64,000 nucleotides of DNA from NCBI GenBank assembly GCA_036454645.1, contig JAZHSQ010000006.1:10085-74084 (forward strand), in the 5' to 3' direction. The stretch is from Olsenella_K sp036454645. GTDB taxonomy: Bacteria > Actinomycetota > Coriobacteriia > Coriobacteriales > Atopobiaceae. Below, in pieces: positions 25,789 through 34,600 of this stretch. Both the position numbers and the translations under genes were made by a program. The notes below the pieces were generated by a model. That model was not told the origin of the DNA, did no database searches, and saw only the letters and a list, made by a program, of their open reading frames with translations. The stretch's first letter is position 1, and every line of letters begins with the position of its first letter.

Positions 25789-27309
25789 ATGCCAGCTGAA
25801 GTGGAGAGACAGGGGGAGGAAGGGGAGAGGCTCGACCCCAAGACCGAGGCCATCCTCGACGACAAGGGCTTCTTCGGCCACCCCAGGGGCGTGGGCGCGC
25901 TGTCCCTGGGCACGCTCTGCAACTCGTTCGCCTGGGGCGCCGTCTACGCGGTCCTCATCTACTACCTCTACAGCCCGTTCACCAAGGGCCTCGGCTTCAC
26001 CGAGGGCCAGGCGGGCACGATCATCTCGGCCATGGGCGCCATGAACAGCCTGTTCGTCATCGTGGGCTCGTGGCTCTCCGACCGCGTCATGGGCCCCAAG
26101 CGCGCCCTGGTGCTCGGCAACCTGCTCAAGGCCATCGCCTTCGGCCTGCTCGCCATCCCGGCGCCGACGCTCGAGCTCGGCCGCGTGCTCGGCATCACCG
26201 GCGTCATCCTCATGGGCCTGCCGATCATGGGCGCCTCCAACCCGTCGCTCCTCGGCATGCTCTACCGCCGCGGGGACCACGCCCGCCGCGACGCCGGCTA
26301 CACGATCAACAACACCATGAACGCCGTCTCCGGCGTGGTGGCCCCCATCCTCGTCGGCAACCTCGCGGCGAACAACTACCACATCGGCTTCGCCGTCGGC
26401 GCCGTCTGGGCCCTGCTCTACGGCCTGGTCATCTTCGTCTTCAGGCACAAGTTCTTCGGCGACATCGGCGAGAGGCCCGCGCGCCCGCTGAGCAGGGCCG
26501 AGGCGGGCAGGATCGGCAAGGTCGTCGCCATCGTGGCCGTCGTCGCCGTGGCCGTGCTCGCCGTGACGATCTCCACGGGCACCCTGACCTTCGACGGCGT
26601 GATCAACGTCCTGACGACGGTCTCCTTCGTCATCCCGATCGCCTTCCTGGCGCAGCTCTTCCGCAACAAGCGCGTCACCGCCCAGGAGCACGCCAACCTC
26701 AAGCCGTTCCTGCGCATCTGGCTCGTCTACGTGGTCGTCATGATCGCCTCCACGCTCATCAACTCCGCCATCGCCATCTTCGTCGACACGCAGGTCGACC
26801 GCACCCTCCTCGGCTTCGAGTTCGCGCCGGCCACCTTCACGACGATCTACAACGCCTTCGGCATCGTCGCCGGCCCCGTCTTCGTCTGGCTGTGGTCGAC
26901 CAAGTTCGGCAGGAGGGTCGGCACGGCCGAGAAGTTCGGCTCGGGCATCCTGTGGTACGCCCTCGGCTACCTGATGCTCTCCTTCCCGGTCATCCTGGCC
27001 ATGCAGGGCAAGGTGTCCCCGCTGCTCCCGATCCTGTACTACCTGTTCATGACCGTCGGCGACACGATGGTGTTCCCCATCGGCCTGTCCGTGACGTCGC
27101 GCCTCGCGCCCAAGTCCTACGAGACCCAGATGCAGTCCGCCTGGGCCCAGGCCACGACCATCGCCAACGCCGTCTGCATGATCCTCATGAACTTCTTCCC
27201 GACCGCCGAGTCGCAGCTGATGATCTTCCCGATCATGACCGTCGTGCTCGTCGTCGTGGGCGCCATCGTCATGGCGCGCGCCAAGTCCATCGACGCGGAG
27301 CTCGTGTAG
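25789..27309 (+). CDS. POT-family peptide transporter, ExxER-less, copy 1
   Basis: Major-facilitator POT/PTR2-type integral membrane protein, 506 residues, with about 12-14 predicted helices and a charged N-terminus. The family-like opening FFGHPRGVGALSLGTLCNSFAWGAVYAVLIYYLY (in part) places it among proton-coupled oligopeptide transporters. However the usual helix-1 ExxERFxYYG motif is replaced: TLCNSFAWGA stands where E..ER should be. Another helix carries NNTMNAVSGVVAP. Good ribosome site GAAAGGGGAGACGG. It is followed by a paralogue, an Xaa-Pro peptidase and, convergently, an XRE-cupin regulator, so a peptide or amino-acid-derivative substrate is likely but unproven. Confidence 0.8.
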   Translation: MPAEVERQGEEGERLDPKTEAILDDKGFFGHPRGVGALSLGTLCNSFAWGAVYAVLIYYLYSPFTKGLGFTEGQAGTIISAMGAMNSLFVIVGSWLSDRVMGPKRALVLGNLLKAIAFGLLAIPAPTLELGRVLGITGVILMGLPIMGASNPSLLGMLYRRGDHARRDAGYTINNTMNAVSGVVAPILVGNLAANNYHIGFAVGAVWALLYGLVIFVFRHKFFGDIGERPARPLSRAEAGRIGKVVAIVAVVAVAVLAVTISTGTLTFDGVINVLTTVSFVIPIAFLAQLFRNKRVTAQEHANLKPFLRIWLVYVVVMIASTLINSAIAIFVDTQVDRTLLGFEFAPATFTTIYNAFGIVAGPVFVWLWSTKFGRRVGTAEKFGSGILWYALGYLMLSFPVILAMQGKVSPLLPILYYLFMTVGDTMVFPIGLSVTSRLAPKSYETQMQSAWAQATTIANAVCMILMNFFPTAESQLMIFPIMTVVLVVVGAIVMARAKSIDAELV

Positions 27310-27397
27310 GGCCGGTGGCGCCGCGGCCGGCCGGGCGCCAGGCGCGCCCGCCGGCCCGCCCGCCGGCAGCCGGCCAGGATTCGAACAAGGGAGTGCC

Positions 27398-28948
27398 ATG
27401 TCAGAATCAGAGAAGGACGCGGAGGCGGTGGCGGAGGGCGGGGCCGGGGAGGCCGCGCTCGCCCACGAGCTCCGCTCGCAGCACGGCTTCCTCGGCCACC
27501 CCAAGGCCATAGGGACGCTCTCGGTCATGCAGCTCTGCAACTCGTTCGCGAGCTACGGCATGTCCGCCATCCTCATCTACTACCTCTACGCCACCGTCCA
27601 GGAGGGCGGCCTCGGGCTCTCGCAGACCGACGCGGCCCAGCTCGTCTCGCTCTACTCCGCGCTGTCGCTGCTCGCGGGCCTCGTGGGGTCCTACGTGGTC
27701 GACCGCATCCTCGGCGCGCGCACGGGCCTGCGCCTCGCGCGCTGCGTCCAGGCGGTGGCCTACGTGGTCCTCGCCATCCCGGGCTTCGGCGTCGTGGGCT
27801 ACGCCGCGTCGCAGGTGCTGCTGGTCTTCGCGGCCATGCTCTGCGGCCGCGCCGTCGAGACGCTGATGGGCAAGATGTACGAGGTGGGCGACAAGCGCCG
27901 CGACGGCGCCTTCACCATCTCCTACACGATCGCCAACATCGGCGCGGCGGTGCCCGCCATCGTGGGCGCCATCTCCGTGGCCGCCGGCTACTCCGCGGCG
28001 TTCGCGGTGGGCGCCGTCGCCGCGGTCGTCGGCGCCGCCATCTACCTGGCGACCGAGCGGCGCTTCTTCGGGCCCATCGGCACCCTGCCGGACGACCCCC
28101 TGCCCGCCTCCTCGCGCCGCCGCACCCTCGCCGGCATCGTGGCGTGCGTCGTCGTCTTCGTCGCCGTGCTCGCCTCGCTCTTCGCCAGCGCGACCATCAC
28201 CGTCAGGCAGTTCGCCAACGCCATGTCCACGGCCGCCATCTTCATCCCCATCGCCTACCTCGTCTACATAGTGCGGAGCCGCAAGACCTCCGCGGGGGAG
28301 GCCGCGCGCGTGCGCGCCCTGGTGCCGCTCTACGTGTGCAACTGCCTGTGCATGCTGGTCTGGACCCAGTCGACCTCCGTCCTGGCCGTCTACGAGGAGA
28401 CCTCGGTCAACTTGAGCCTCTTCGGCGCGGAGATCTCGCCCGCGACCTTCCAGACGGTGCCGGCCGTGCTCGGCCTCGTCTTCGGCGCCGCCGCCTCCGC
28501 CATCTGGGGCAGGCTCGGGCCCAGGCAGCCCTCCGCGCCCAGGAAGATCGGCGTCGGCACCTGCCTGTGGGGCCTCGGCCCGGTCTTCATGTGCCTGCCG
28601 TTCCTGCTCTTCCCGGCGGGCGTGAAGGTGAGCCCCCTCTGGATCGTCTTCTTCTACGTCATCATCATCGCCGGCGAGGCCATGACGTCGCCGACGGGCT
28701 ACTCGGCGGCCTCCATCGTCGCCCCGAAGGCCTTCTCGGCACAGATGGTCACCGTCTGGTCCCTCTCGCAGTCGACGGGCGCGGGCCTCTCGACGCTGGC
28801 CTCGCAGTTCTACGTGGAGGGCGCCGAGGTGCCGTACTTCCTGTCCATGGGCCTCGTCACCATCGCCTGCGGCGTCGTCGTCGCGCTCGTGTCCAGGAGG
28901 CTCGAGGCCAGGATGGTCGTACCGTCGCACGAGGGCGGGGAGGCCTAG
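27398..28948 (+). CDS. POT-family peptide transporter, ExxER-less, copy 2
   Basis: 516-residue paralogue of the preceding transporter with an acidic, hydrophilic N-terminus of about 30 residues and the same topology. The opening is FLGHPKAIGTLSVMQLCNSF, then ASYGMSAILIYYLY. The YG of the family motif is kept but the ExxER charges are again replaced (QLCNS). A conserved-looking Glu occurs in GRAVETLMGKMYEVGDKRRD. Starts at ATG behind AAGGGAG. The shared LCNSF signature suggests both belong to one subfamily with altered proton coupling or substrate binding, and might work on related substrates. Confidence 0.8.
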   Translation: MSESEKDAEAVAEGGAGEAALAHELRSQHGFLGHPKAIGTLSVMQLCNSFASYGMSAILIYYLYATVQEGGLGLSQTDAAQLVSLYSALSLLAGLVGSYVVDRILGARTGLRLARCVQAVAYVVLAIPGFGVVGYAASQVLLVFAAMLCGRAVETLMGKMYEVGDKRRDGAFTISYTIANIGAAVPAIVGAISVAAGYSAAFAVGAVAAVVGAAIYLATERRFFGPIGTLPDDPLPASSRRRTLAGIVACVVVFVAVLASLFASATITVRQFANAMSTAAIFIPIAYLVYIVRSRKTSAGEAARVRALVPLYVCNCLCMLVWTQSTSVLAVYEETSVNLSLFGAEISPATFQTVPAVLGLVFGAAASAIWGRLGPRQPSAPRKIGVGTCLWGLGPVFMCLPFLLFPAGVKVSPLWIVFFYVIIIAGEAMTSPTGYSAASIVAPKAFSAQMVTVWSLSQSTGAGLSTLASQFYVEGAEVPYFLSMGLVTIACGVVVALVSRRLEARMVVPSHEGGEA

Positions 28949-29049
28949 CCCGCGCCCGGGCCCGCCCGGGGCCTCGCGCCGGGCGCCAGGCAAGCATCAG
29001 AGTCGAGCGGGGCCGGGGGAGACCGGCCCCGGAAGGAGGGTGGTCTACC

Positions 29050-30144
29050 ATGGCAACAAGGATCGAGAGGCTCCTCGGCAGCCTCGCGGGGGCGGGCGTG
29101 GACGCCTACGTCGTCTCCAAGGGCTCCGACATCAAGTACCTGACCGGCTTCACCGGCGAGTACGGGACCGCGGTGCTCGTGGTCTCGCCGAAGGGCTGCC
29201 ACTTCGTCACCGACGCGCGCTACGAGAGCCAGGCGGCGACCGAGGTGGGCGCCTCCTGCGAGGTCCATATATACAAGAGGGTCGGCAACAGGCCGGCCAA
29301 CTACTTCACCTGCGCCGGCGACGTCCTCGCCGACCTCGGCGTGGCGCGGGCGCGCTACGTGGCGTCCGACCTCACGGTCGCGGACTTCGCCGACCTCACG
29401 GGGCACGCGGGCTCCGTCGCCCTCGAGGAGGGGGAGGACCTCGTCGCCCCGCTCCGCATGATCAAGGACGCCGGAGAGATCGCCATCATCCGCGAGGCCG
29501 ACAAGGTCAACATGAGGAGCTTCTACGGCCTGCTCGACTACATCAAGCCGGGGATGACCGAGGTCGAGGTGGCCAACCAGCTCGAGTACCAGTTCCGCTC
29601 CCGCGGCGGCCAGGGCTTCTGCTTCGAGACGATCGTCGCCTCCGGGCCCGACAACGGCGCCTGCCCGCACGCCACGGCCTCCGAGCGCGTGCTCGAGGAG
29701 GGCGACTTCGTCACGATCGACTTCGGGACCTACTACAAGGGCTACTGCTCCGACATCACGAGGACGGTGGTACTGGGCAAGGCCAGGGAGCCCAGGCTCT
29801 ACGACATCTGGAAGATCGTCGAGGAGGCCAAGGAGCTCGGCATGTCCATGGTGAGGCCGGGCGTCACCTACGCGGAGATCTCCAACGCCATCCACGGCTA
29901 CGTCAACGAGCGCGGCTACACGATCCCGCACGGCGTCGGCCACAACTACGGCCTCGACATCCACGAGCCCGCCTTCATGGGGCCCAGCAACCTGACCCCG
30001 GAGCAGCCGGGCATGGTGCACACCATCGAGCCGGGCATCTACGTGCCGGGGCTGGGCGGCGTGCGCCAGGAGGACGACGTGCTCGTGACCGAGGACGGCT
30101 ACGAGCGGCTGAGCTACATCACCGACCACCTGATCGAGCTCTAG
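29050..30144 (+). CDS. Xaa-Pro peptidase, M24 family
   Basis: Cytoplasmic M24B metallopeptidase (Xaa-Pro aminopeptidase or dipeptidase), 364 residues. The N-terminal creatinase-like domain is followed by the pita-bread catalytic domain. The dinuclear metal ligands are all visible: Asp224 (IDFGTYYKG), Asp235 (CSDITRT), His298 (GVGHNYGLDIHE), Glu327 (HTIEPGIY) and Glu341 (GGVRQEDDV). The ATG at 29050 follows GGAAGGAGGG; a long upstream open frame belongs to another frame of the transporter gene. Position after two peptide-type transporters suggests hydrolysis of imported Pro-containing peptides. Confidence 0.93.
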   Translation: MATRIERLLGSLAGAGVDAYVVSKGSDIKYLTGFTGEYGTAVLVVSPKGCHFVTDARYESQAATEVGASCEVHIYKRVGNRPANYFTCAGDVLADLGVARARYVASDLTVADFADLTGHAGSVALEEGEDLVAPLRMIKDAGEIAIIREADKVNMRSFYGLLDYIKPGMTEVEVANQLEYQFRSRGGQGFCFETIVASGPDNGACPHATASERVLEEGDFVTIDFGTYYKGYCSDITRTVVLGKAREPRLYDIWKIVEEAKELGMSMVRPGVTYAEISNAIHGYVNERGYTIPHGVGHNYGLDIHEPAFMGPSNLTPEQPGMVHTIEPGIYVPGLGGVRQEDDVLVTEDGYERLSYITDHLIEL

Positions 30145-30270
30145 GGGGCGATCCGGGCGCCGGGTGCGGGACGAAGGCCCCGCGCCCGGCCCGCCGCCCT
30201 CGACCCGCGTCGGGCGCGGGGCGGGGAGCGCGCAAGGCGGGGGAGCGCGCGGGGCGAGAAGGGCCTCGCG

Positions 30271-30819
30271 CTAGCTCCGGCGCAGGTAGACCCAGACGGA
30301 GCGGCTCGCGACCGCGCCCTCGTTCACGATCTTGTGGCGACGGTTGCGCGGCACGAGGAAGGCGTCGCCGGGCCCGAGCGCCACGCGCGCGTCCTCGAGC
30401 ACGACGGTCAGCTCGCCCTCGACGACGAACGCGATCTCCGGGTAGACGTGGCGCGACCACTGCCGCTCGCCCGCCTCGCCCGGCTGGACGACGATGTCCT
30501 CCAGGACGGCGGACGTCTCGCTGAAGCGGTAGTAGCCGACGGTGGTGTTTATCTCCGGGAAGTCCGCGACCTCCTCCTCGCCCCTGCGCACGAGGAGGCG
30601 CTCCTCGTCGGGGCCGCTCACGAGGTGGGTGACGGTGGTGCCGAGGGCCTCGGCGACCTTGTCGAGGCTCGCGAGGGTGGGGCTGGCGAGCCCGCGCTCG
30701 ATCTGGCTGAGGTGGCCGACCGAGAGGCCGGTGAACTCGGAGAGCTCCTGCAGCGTCATGCCGCCCGACTTGCGCAGCTCCCTGATGCGGGGCCCCACGC
30801 TCGACGTCTCGTCCGACAT
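30271..30819 (-). CDS. XRE-family regulator with cupin sensor domain
   Basis: 182-residue transcription regulator. The N-terminal helix-turn-helix (about 8-65: MTLQELSEFTGLSVGHLSQIERGLASPTLASLDKVAEAL in parts) is followed by a cupin domain (about 105-175: HVYPEIAFVVEGELTVVLED ... GDAFLVPRNRRHKIVNEG). This HTH-cupin design commonly senses amino acids, polyamines or related small molecules. Start ATG at 30819 behind GGGAGGGCGG. It is convergent with the Xaa-Pro peptidase and divergent from the alpha-galactosidase. A perfect palindrome in its upstream region is a likely autoregulatory site. Its targets may include the transporter-peptidase group. Confidence 0.88.
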   Translation of the reverse strand: MSDETSSVGPRIRELRKSGGMTLQELSEFTGLSVGHLSQIERGLASPTLASLDKVAEALGTTVTHLVSGPDEERLLVRRGEEEVADFPEINTTVGYYRFSETSAVLEDIVVQPGEAGERQWSRHVYPEIAFVVEGELTVVLEDARVALGPGDAFLVPRNRRHKIVNEGAVASRSVWVYLRRS

Positions 30820-30886
30820 GGCGACCGCCCTCCCGCGCCCGCCCGGGCGCACCGACGCGCACGCCCGGCGCCTGGCGCCCGGGCGC

Positions 30887-30923
30887 GCATTTCGACAAAT
30901 GCACTTCCATCTGACTGATTTTA
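30887..30923 (-). promoter_or_regulatory. Palindromic operator and -10 element of the XRE-cupin gene
   Basis: Perfect inverted repeat GCATTT-CGAC-AAATGC (30887-30902) lies between a minus-strand TAAAAT -10-like element (30923-30918) and the regulator start. It is a plausible autoregulatory operator. The island also lies 100 bp ahead of the divergent alpha-galactosidase gene. Confidence 0.5.
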
Positions 30924-30998
30924 TCACGCGAGAAGAACGCAAGGCCAGGTAGGACGACGCGCTGCCGGCCTAGGCCGGCAGCGGAGAGGGGGTCGCGC

Positions 30999-33122
30999 AT
31001 GGGCGACGTCATCAAGCTCGACGCGGGTGGGGTCACGGTCCTCGTGAGGCAGGAGCCGACCGCGCCGCCGGAGGTCCTCTACTGGGGCCGCTCGCTCCTG
31101 GGTCTCGGGGAGGCGGACGCCCGCGCGCTCGACGCCCCGGGCCTCGGGGGGACCTGGCTGGTCCCGCTCTCCTCGGTCGGCTCCTGGAACGAGGAGCCCG
31201 GCCTCTCCGGCACCTTCGACGGGCGCGGCTTCAGCCCGCGCTTCGGTCCCTTCGAGGTCGAGGCCAGCGCCTCCGAGCTCTCGTTCTCCTCCACCGAGGA
31301 GCGCGGGCGGCTGCGGCTGGAGGGCAGGCTCGCCATCGAGCCCTCGGGTCTCCTCGCCCTGTGCGCGCGCGTGACCAACCTCGCCGACGAGCCCTACGGC
31401 CTTGGCTCCCTGACGCTGTGCCTGCCGGTGCCCGAGCGCGAGTCAGAGATCCTGGAGGAGACGGGCGACTGGGCCCGCGAGCACTTCGTCCAGCGCCACG
31501 AGTTCACCTACGGGACGCACCAGCGCGTCGTGCGCAACTGCCAGCCGCAGGACGCCTCGAGCGTCTACGGCACCTGCGTGCCCGGCGCGGGCTGGCAGGA
31601 GGGCTCCGCCCACCTCGTCCACGTCGCCTGGTCGGGCAACACCCGCGTCGAGGCCCAGGCGGACTACCAGGGCCAGCGCTTCCTGCGCGCCGGCGAGTGG
31701 CTCGCCCCCGGCGAGGTCGTGCTCGCCCGCGGCGAGTCCTACGAGACGCCCTGGGTCTTCGCGAGCGCGGGCGAGGGGCTCGACGAGGTCGCCCACCGCT
31801 TCCACGCGCACGTGCGCGCGCTGCCCTCGCACCCGGGGACGCCGCGCCCGGTCACGATAAACACCTGGGAGGCCGTGGGCTTCCACCAGGACGAGGGCAG
31901 GCTCGTGGAGCTCGCCGACGTCGCCGCGCGCGTGGGCGTGGAGCGCTTCGTCCTCGACGACGGGTGGTTCTCGACCAGGCGCTGGGACGACTCCGGCCTC
32001 GGCGACTGGTGGGTGGCCAAAGACGTCTTCCCCGAGGGGCTCCGCCCGCTCGCCGACCACGTGCACGCGCTCGGCATGCAGTTCGGCATCTGGTTCGAGC
32101 CGGAGAGCGCCAACGTGGACTCCGAGGTCTTCCGGGCACATCCCGAGTGGGTGCTCAGGCCCGAGGGCGTGGACGGGCACCTCCCGGCCGACGTCCGCAA
32201 CCAGCAGGTGCTGAACCTCGCGGACCCGGCGTGCTTCGACCACGTGCTCGGCCAGATGTGCTCGGTCATCGCCGAGGCGGGCGCGGACTACGTCAAGTGG
32301 GACCACAACCGCGAGCTGTGGGAGGCGGGCGACGTCCGCACGGGGCGCGCGGCCTACCACGAGCAGACGCTCGCCTGCTGGCGGCTCATGGACGCCCTGC
32401 ACGAGCGCTTCCCGGGCCTCGAGCTGGAGTCGTGCGCGTCGGGGGGCGGCCGCGTCGACCTCGGCGTGATGGAGCGCTCCCAGCGCGTCTGGGGCTCCGA
32501 CGACCTCGACCCGGTCGAGCGCTGGCACATCCACGACGGCACGGACCTGCTCCTGCCGCCCGAGGTCGTGGGCTGCCACATCGGCAAGCCCAAGTCCAAC
32601 GCCACCGGCCGCGTCTCCACGCTGCAGACGCGCGCCGCCGGGAGCCTCCTCTACCACCTGGGGATAGAGTGGGACATCACGCAGCTGGACGAGGGGGAGC
32701 TCGCGCGGCTCGCCGAGTGGGTGGCGGCCTACAAGCGCGTCCGGGGCCTGACGTCGCGCGGCGCCCTCGTGCACTCGTTCGTCTCGGCGTCGGCCCCCGC
32801 AGTGCGCGGCGTCGTCTCCGAGGACGGCAAACAGGCCGTCTACGTGCTCTTCTGCGAGGAGACGAGCCCCTTCGAGGCCTGCCAGCCCGTCCTCTTGCCG
32901 GGGCTTCTCCCGGACGTGCGCTACCGGGTGCGGGCGCTCCCCGGCGTGTGGCAGGCAGACCGCTGGGCCATGCGGCTCAAGACCGGCTGGTGGCGCGACG
33001 GCGGCTCCGTCGAGCTCCCCGGCGCGCTGCTCGGGAGCGTGGGGCTCGAGTTCTGCAAGATGAACCCTGGCACGGCGGTCGCGCTCTCGTGCGAGGCGGT
33101 GGAGGGCCCGGAGCCCGCGTAG
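30999..33122 (+). CDS. GH36 alpha-galactosidase
   Basis: Retaining alpha-galactosidase of family GH36, 707 residues, releasing galactose from raffinose-type sugars. The N-terminal beta-sandwich (to about 280) includes NTWEAVGFHQDEGRL at its junction with the catalytic barrel. FVLDDGWFSTR and GIWFEPESAN follow. The nucleophile is Asp435 in YVKWDHNR, and the acid/base is probably Asp501 in GSDDLDPVERW. ESCASGGGRVDLG is the substrate loop. No signal peptide, so the sugar is taken up first. ATG follows GGAGAGGGGG. It stands alone, followed by a GC-rich hairpin. Confidence 0.95.
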   Translation: MGDVIKLDAGGVTVLVRQEPTAPPEVLYWGRSLLGLGEADARALDAPGLGGTWLVPLSSVGSWNEEPGLSGTFDGRGFSPRFGPFEVEASASELSFSSTEERGRLRLEGRLAIEPSGLLALCARVTNLADEPYGLGSLTLCLPVPERESEILEETGDWAREHFVQRHEFTYGTHQRVVRNCQPQDASSVYGTCVPGAGWQEGSAHLVHVAWSGNTRVEAQADYQGQRFLRAGEWLAPGEVVLARGESYETPWVFASAGEGLDEVAHRFHAHVRALPSHPGTPRPVTINTWEAVGFHQDEGRLVELADVAARVGVERFVLDDGWFSTRRWDDSGLGDWWVAKDVFPEGLRPLADHVHALGMQFGIWFEPESANVDSEVFRAHPEWVLRPEGVDGHLPADVRNQQVLNLADPACFDHVLGQMCSVIAEAGADYVKWDHNRELWEAGDVRTGRAAYHEQTLACWRLMDALHERFPGLELESCASGGGRVDLGVMERSQRVWGSDDLDPVERWHIHDGTDLLLPPEVVGCHIGKPKSNATGRVSTLQTRAAGSLLYHLGIEWDITQLDEGELARLAEWVAAYKRVRGLTSRGALVHSFVSASAPAVRGVVSEDGKQAVYVLFCEETSPFEACQPVLLPGLLPDVRYRVRALPGVWQADRWAMRLKTGWWRDGGSVELPGALLGSVGLEFCKMNPGTAVALSCEAVEGPEPA

Positions 33123-33157
33123 GGCGCCCGGGGCCCGCGCGGCCCCGGCGGGCGCCC
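33122..33157 (+). terminator. GC-rich hairpin after the alpha-galactosidase gene
   Basis: Arms GGGCGCC/GGCGCCC and CGGGGCC/GGCCCCG with a small bulge (33122-33157). No U-tract, so termination is likely but not certain. Confidence 0.45.
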
Positions 33158-33346
33158 GGCCGCCCGGCCGCCCGCGCGGGCTACCGCGCCGGCCCACCGC
33201 CCCATCCGACAATGACCACCGGAACCGTGGCAATTGACGGTTCTTTCAGACGGCGCCTCCAACACGCGTCGGAAAAGGCGTAGCATAGCCTCTCATGAGA
33301 CAGCAGAAGCGCATCCGCCGACGGCGGGGGCAGGAAAGGACCTAGC

Positions 33347-34600
33347 ATGGCTCAGAGCAAGAACTACCTCTTCACCTCGGAGAGCGTGACCGAGGGCCAT
33401 CCCGACAAGATGTGCGACCAGATCTCGGACGCCATCCTGGACGCCATCCTCGCCAAGGAGGCCGAGCTCCAGGCCCAGGGCTACCGCGACACCGAGGGGC
33501 GCCCCGCGAACGTGGACAACGTCCGCTGCGCCATCGAGACCTTCACCACCACGGGCACCGTCGTCGTGATGGGCGAGGTCCGCACCGAGGCCTACGTCGA
33601 CGTGCAGAGGATCGTGCGCGACACCGTCCGCAAGATCGGCTACACCCGCGCCAAGTTCGGCTTCGACGCGGACACCTGCGGCGTCATGAACCTCATCCAC
33701 GAGCAGTCCCCCGACATCGCCCAGGGCGTCGACGGCACCTTCGCGCGCGGCGACGACGAGGACGAGCTCGACAAGATCGGCGCGGGCGACCAGGGCATGA
33801 TGTTCGGCTACGCCTCCGACGAGACCGACGTCCTGATGCCGATGCCGATCTACCTCGCGCAGCGCATGGCCAAGAGGCTGGCGGACGTCCGCAAGCAGGG
33901 CACCCTCTCCTACCTGCGCCCGGACGGCAAGACCCAGGTGACGGTCCGCTACGAGGACGACAGGCCCGTCGAGGTCACGGCCGTGGTCGTCTCCACGCAG
34001 CACTCCGCCGACGTCAAGCTCGCCGAGATCCGCGAGGACATGATCTCCAAGGTCATCAGGCCGGTCTTGGACGAGGTTGGCATCAAGTGGGACGACGCCA
34101 AGATCTACGTCAACCCCACCGGCCGCTTCGTCGTGGGCGGCCCCATGGGCGACACCGGCCTCACCGGCCGCAAGATCATCGTCGACACCTACGGCGGCAT
34201 GGGCCGCCACGGCGGCGGCGCCTTCTCCGGCAAGGACGCCACCAAGGTCGACCGCTCCGCGGCCTACGCCGCGCGCTGGGTCGCCAAGAACGTGGTCGCC
34301 GCCGGCCTCGCCCACAAGTGCGAGATCGAGCTCGCCTACGCCATCGGCGTGCCGCGCCCCGTCTCCATCTCCGTGGACACGTTCGGCACCGGCTCGGTCG
34401 ACGACGACGTGATCACCCGCGCCATCGAGCAGGTCTTCGACCTGCGCCCGGGCGCGATCATCCGCGACCTCGAGCTGCGCCGCCCCATCTTCGAGAAGAC
34501 CGCTGCCTACGGCCACTTCGGCAGGACCGACAAGGACTTCACCTGGGAGGCGTGCAACCGCACGGACGAGCTCAAGGCGGCCGTCGCGAAGCTGGCGTAG
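33347..34600 (+). CDS. metK: S-adenosylmethionine synthetase
   Basis: Methionine adenosyltransferase making SAM from methionine and ATP, 417 residues. Motifs are FTSESVTEGHPDK at the N-terminus, GAGDQGMMFGYA near 145, the P-loop GGGAFSGKD near 288, and DTFGTGS in the C-terminal third. ATG is preceded by GGAAAGGA. I see no SAM riboswitch fold in the 220-bp leader. The next gene, priA, begins with the base after the stop codon. SAM is used by the radical SAM protein, rsmB and rsmD products in this window. Confidence 0.98.
   Translation: MAQSKNYLFTSESVTEGHPDKMCDQISDAILDAILAKEAELQAQGYRDTEGRPANVDNVRCAIETFTTTGTVVVMGEVRTEAYVDVQRIVRDTVRKIGYTRAKFGFDADTCGVMNLIHEQSPDIAQGVDGTFARGDDEDELDKIGAGDQGMMFGYASDETDVLMPMPIYLAQRMAKRLADVRKQGTLSYLRPDGKTQVTVRYEDDRPVEVTAVVVSTQHSADVKLAEIREDMISKVIRPVLDEVGIKWDDAKIYVNPTGRFVVGGPMGDTGLTGRKIIVDTYGGMGRHGGGAFSGKDATKVDRSAAYAARWVAKNVVAAGLAHKCEIELAYAIGVPRPVSISVDTFGTGSVDDDVITRAIEQVFDLRPGAIIRDLELRRPIFEKTAAYGHFGRTDKDFTWEACNRTDELKAAVAKLA

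Noticed and set aside
33200..33346. SAM riboswitch ahead of metK
   Set aside because: I could not find the conserved core of any SAM riboswitch class. The leader shows no convincing pairing plus terminator.
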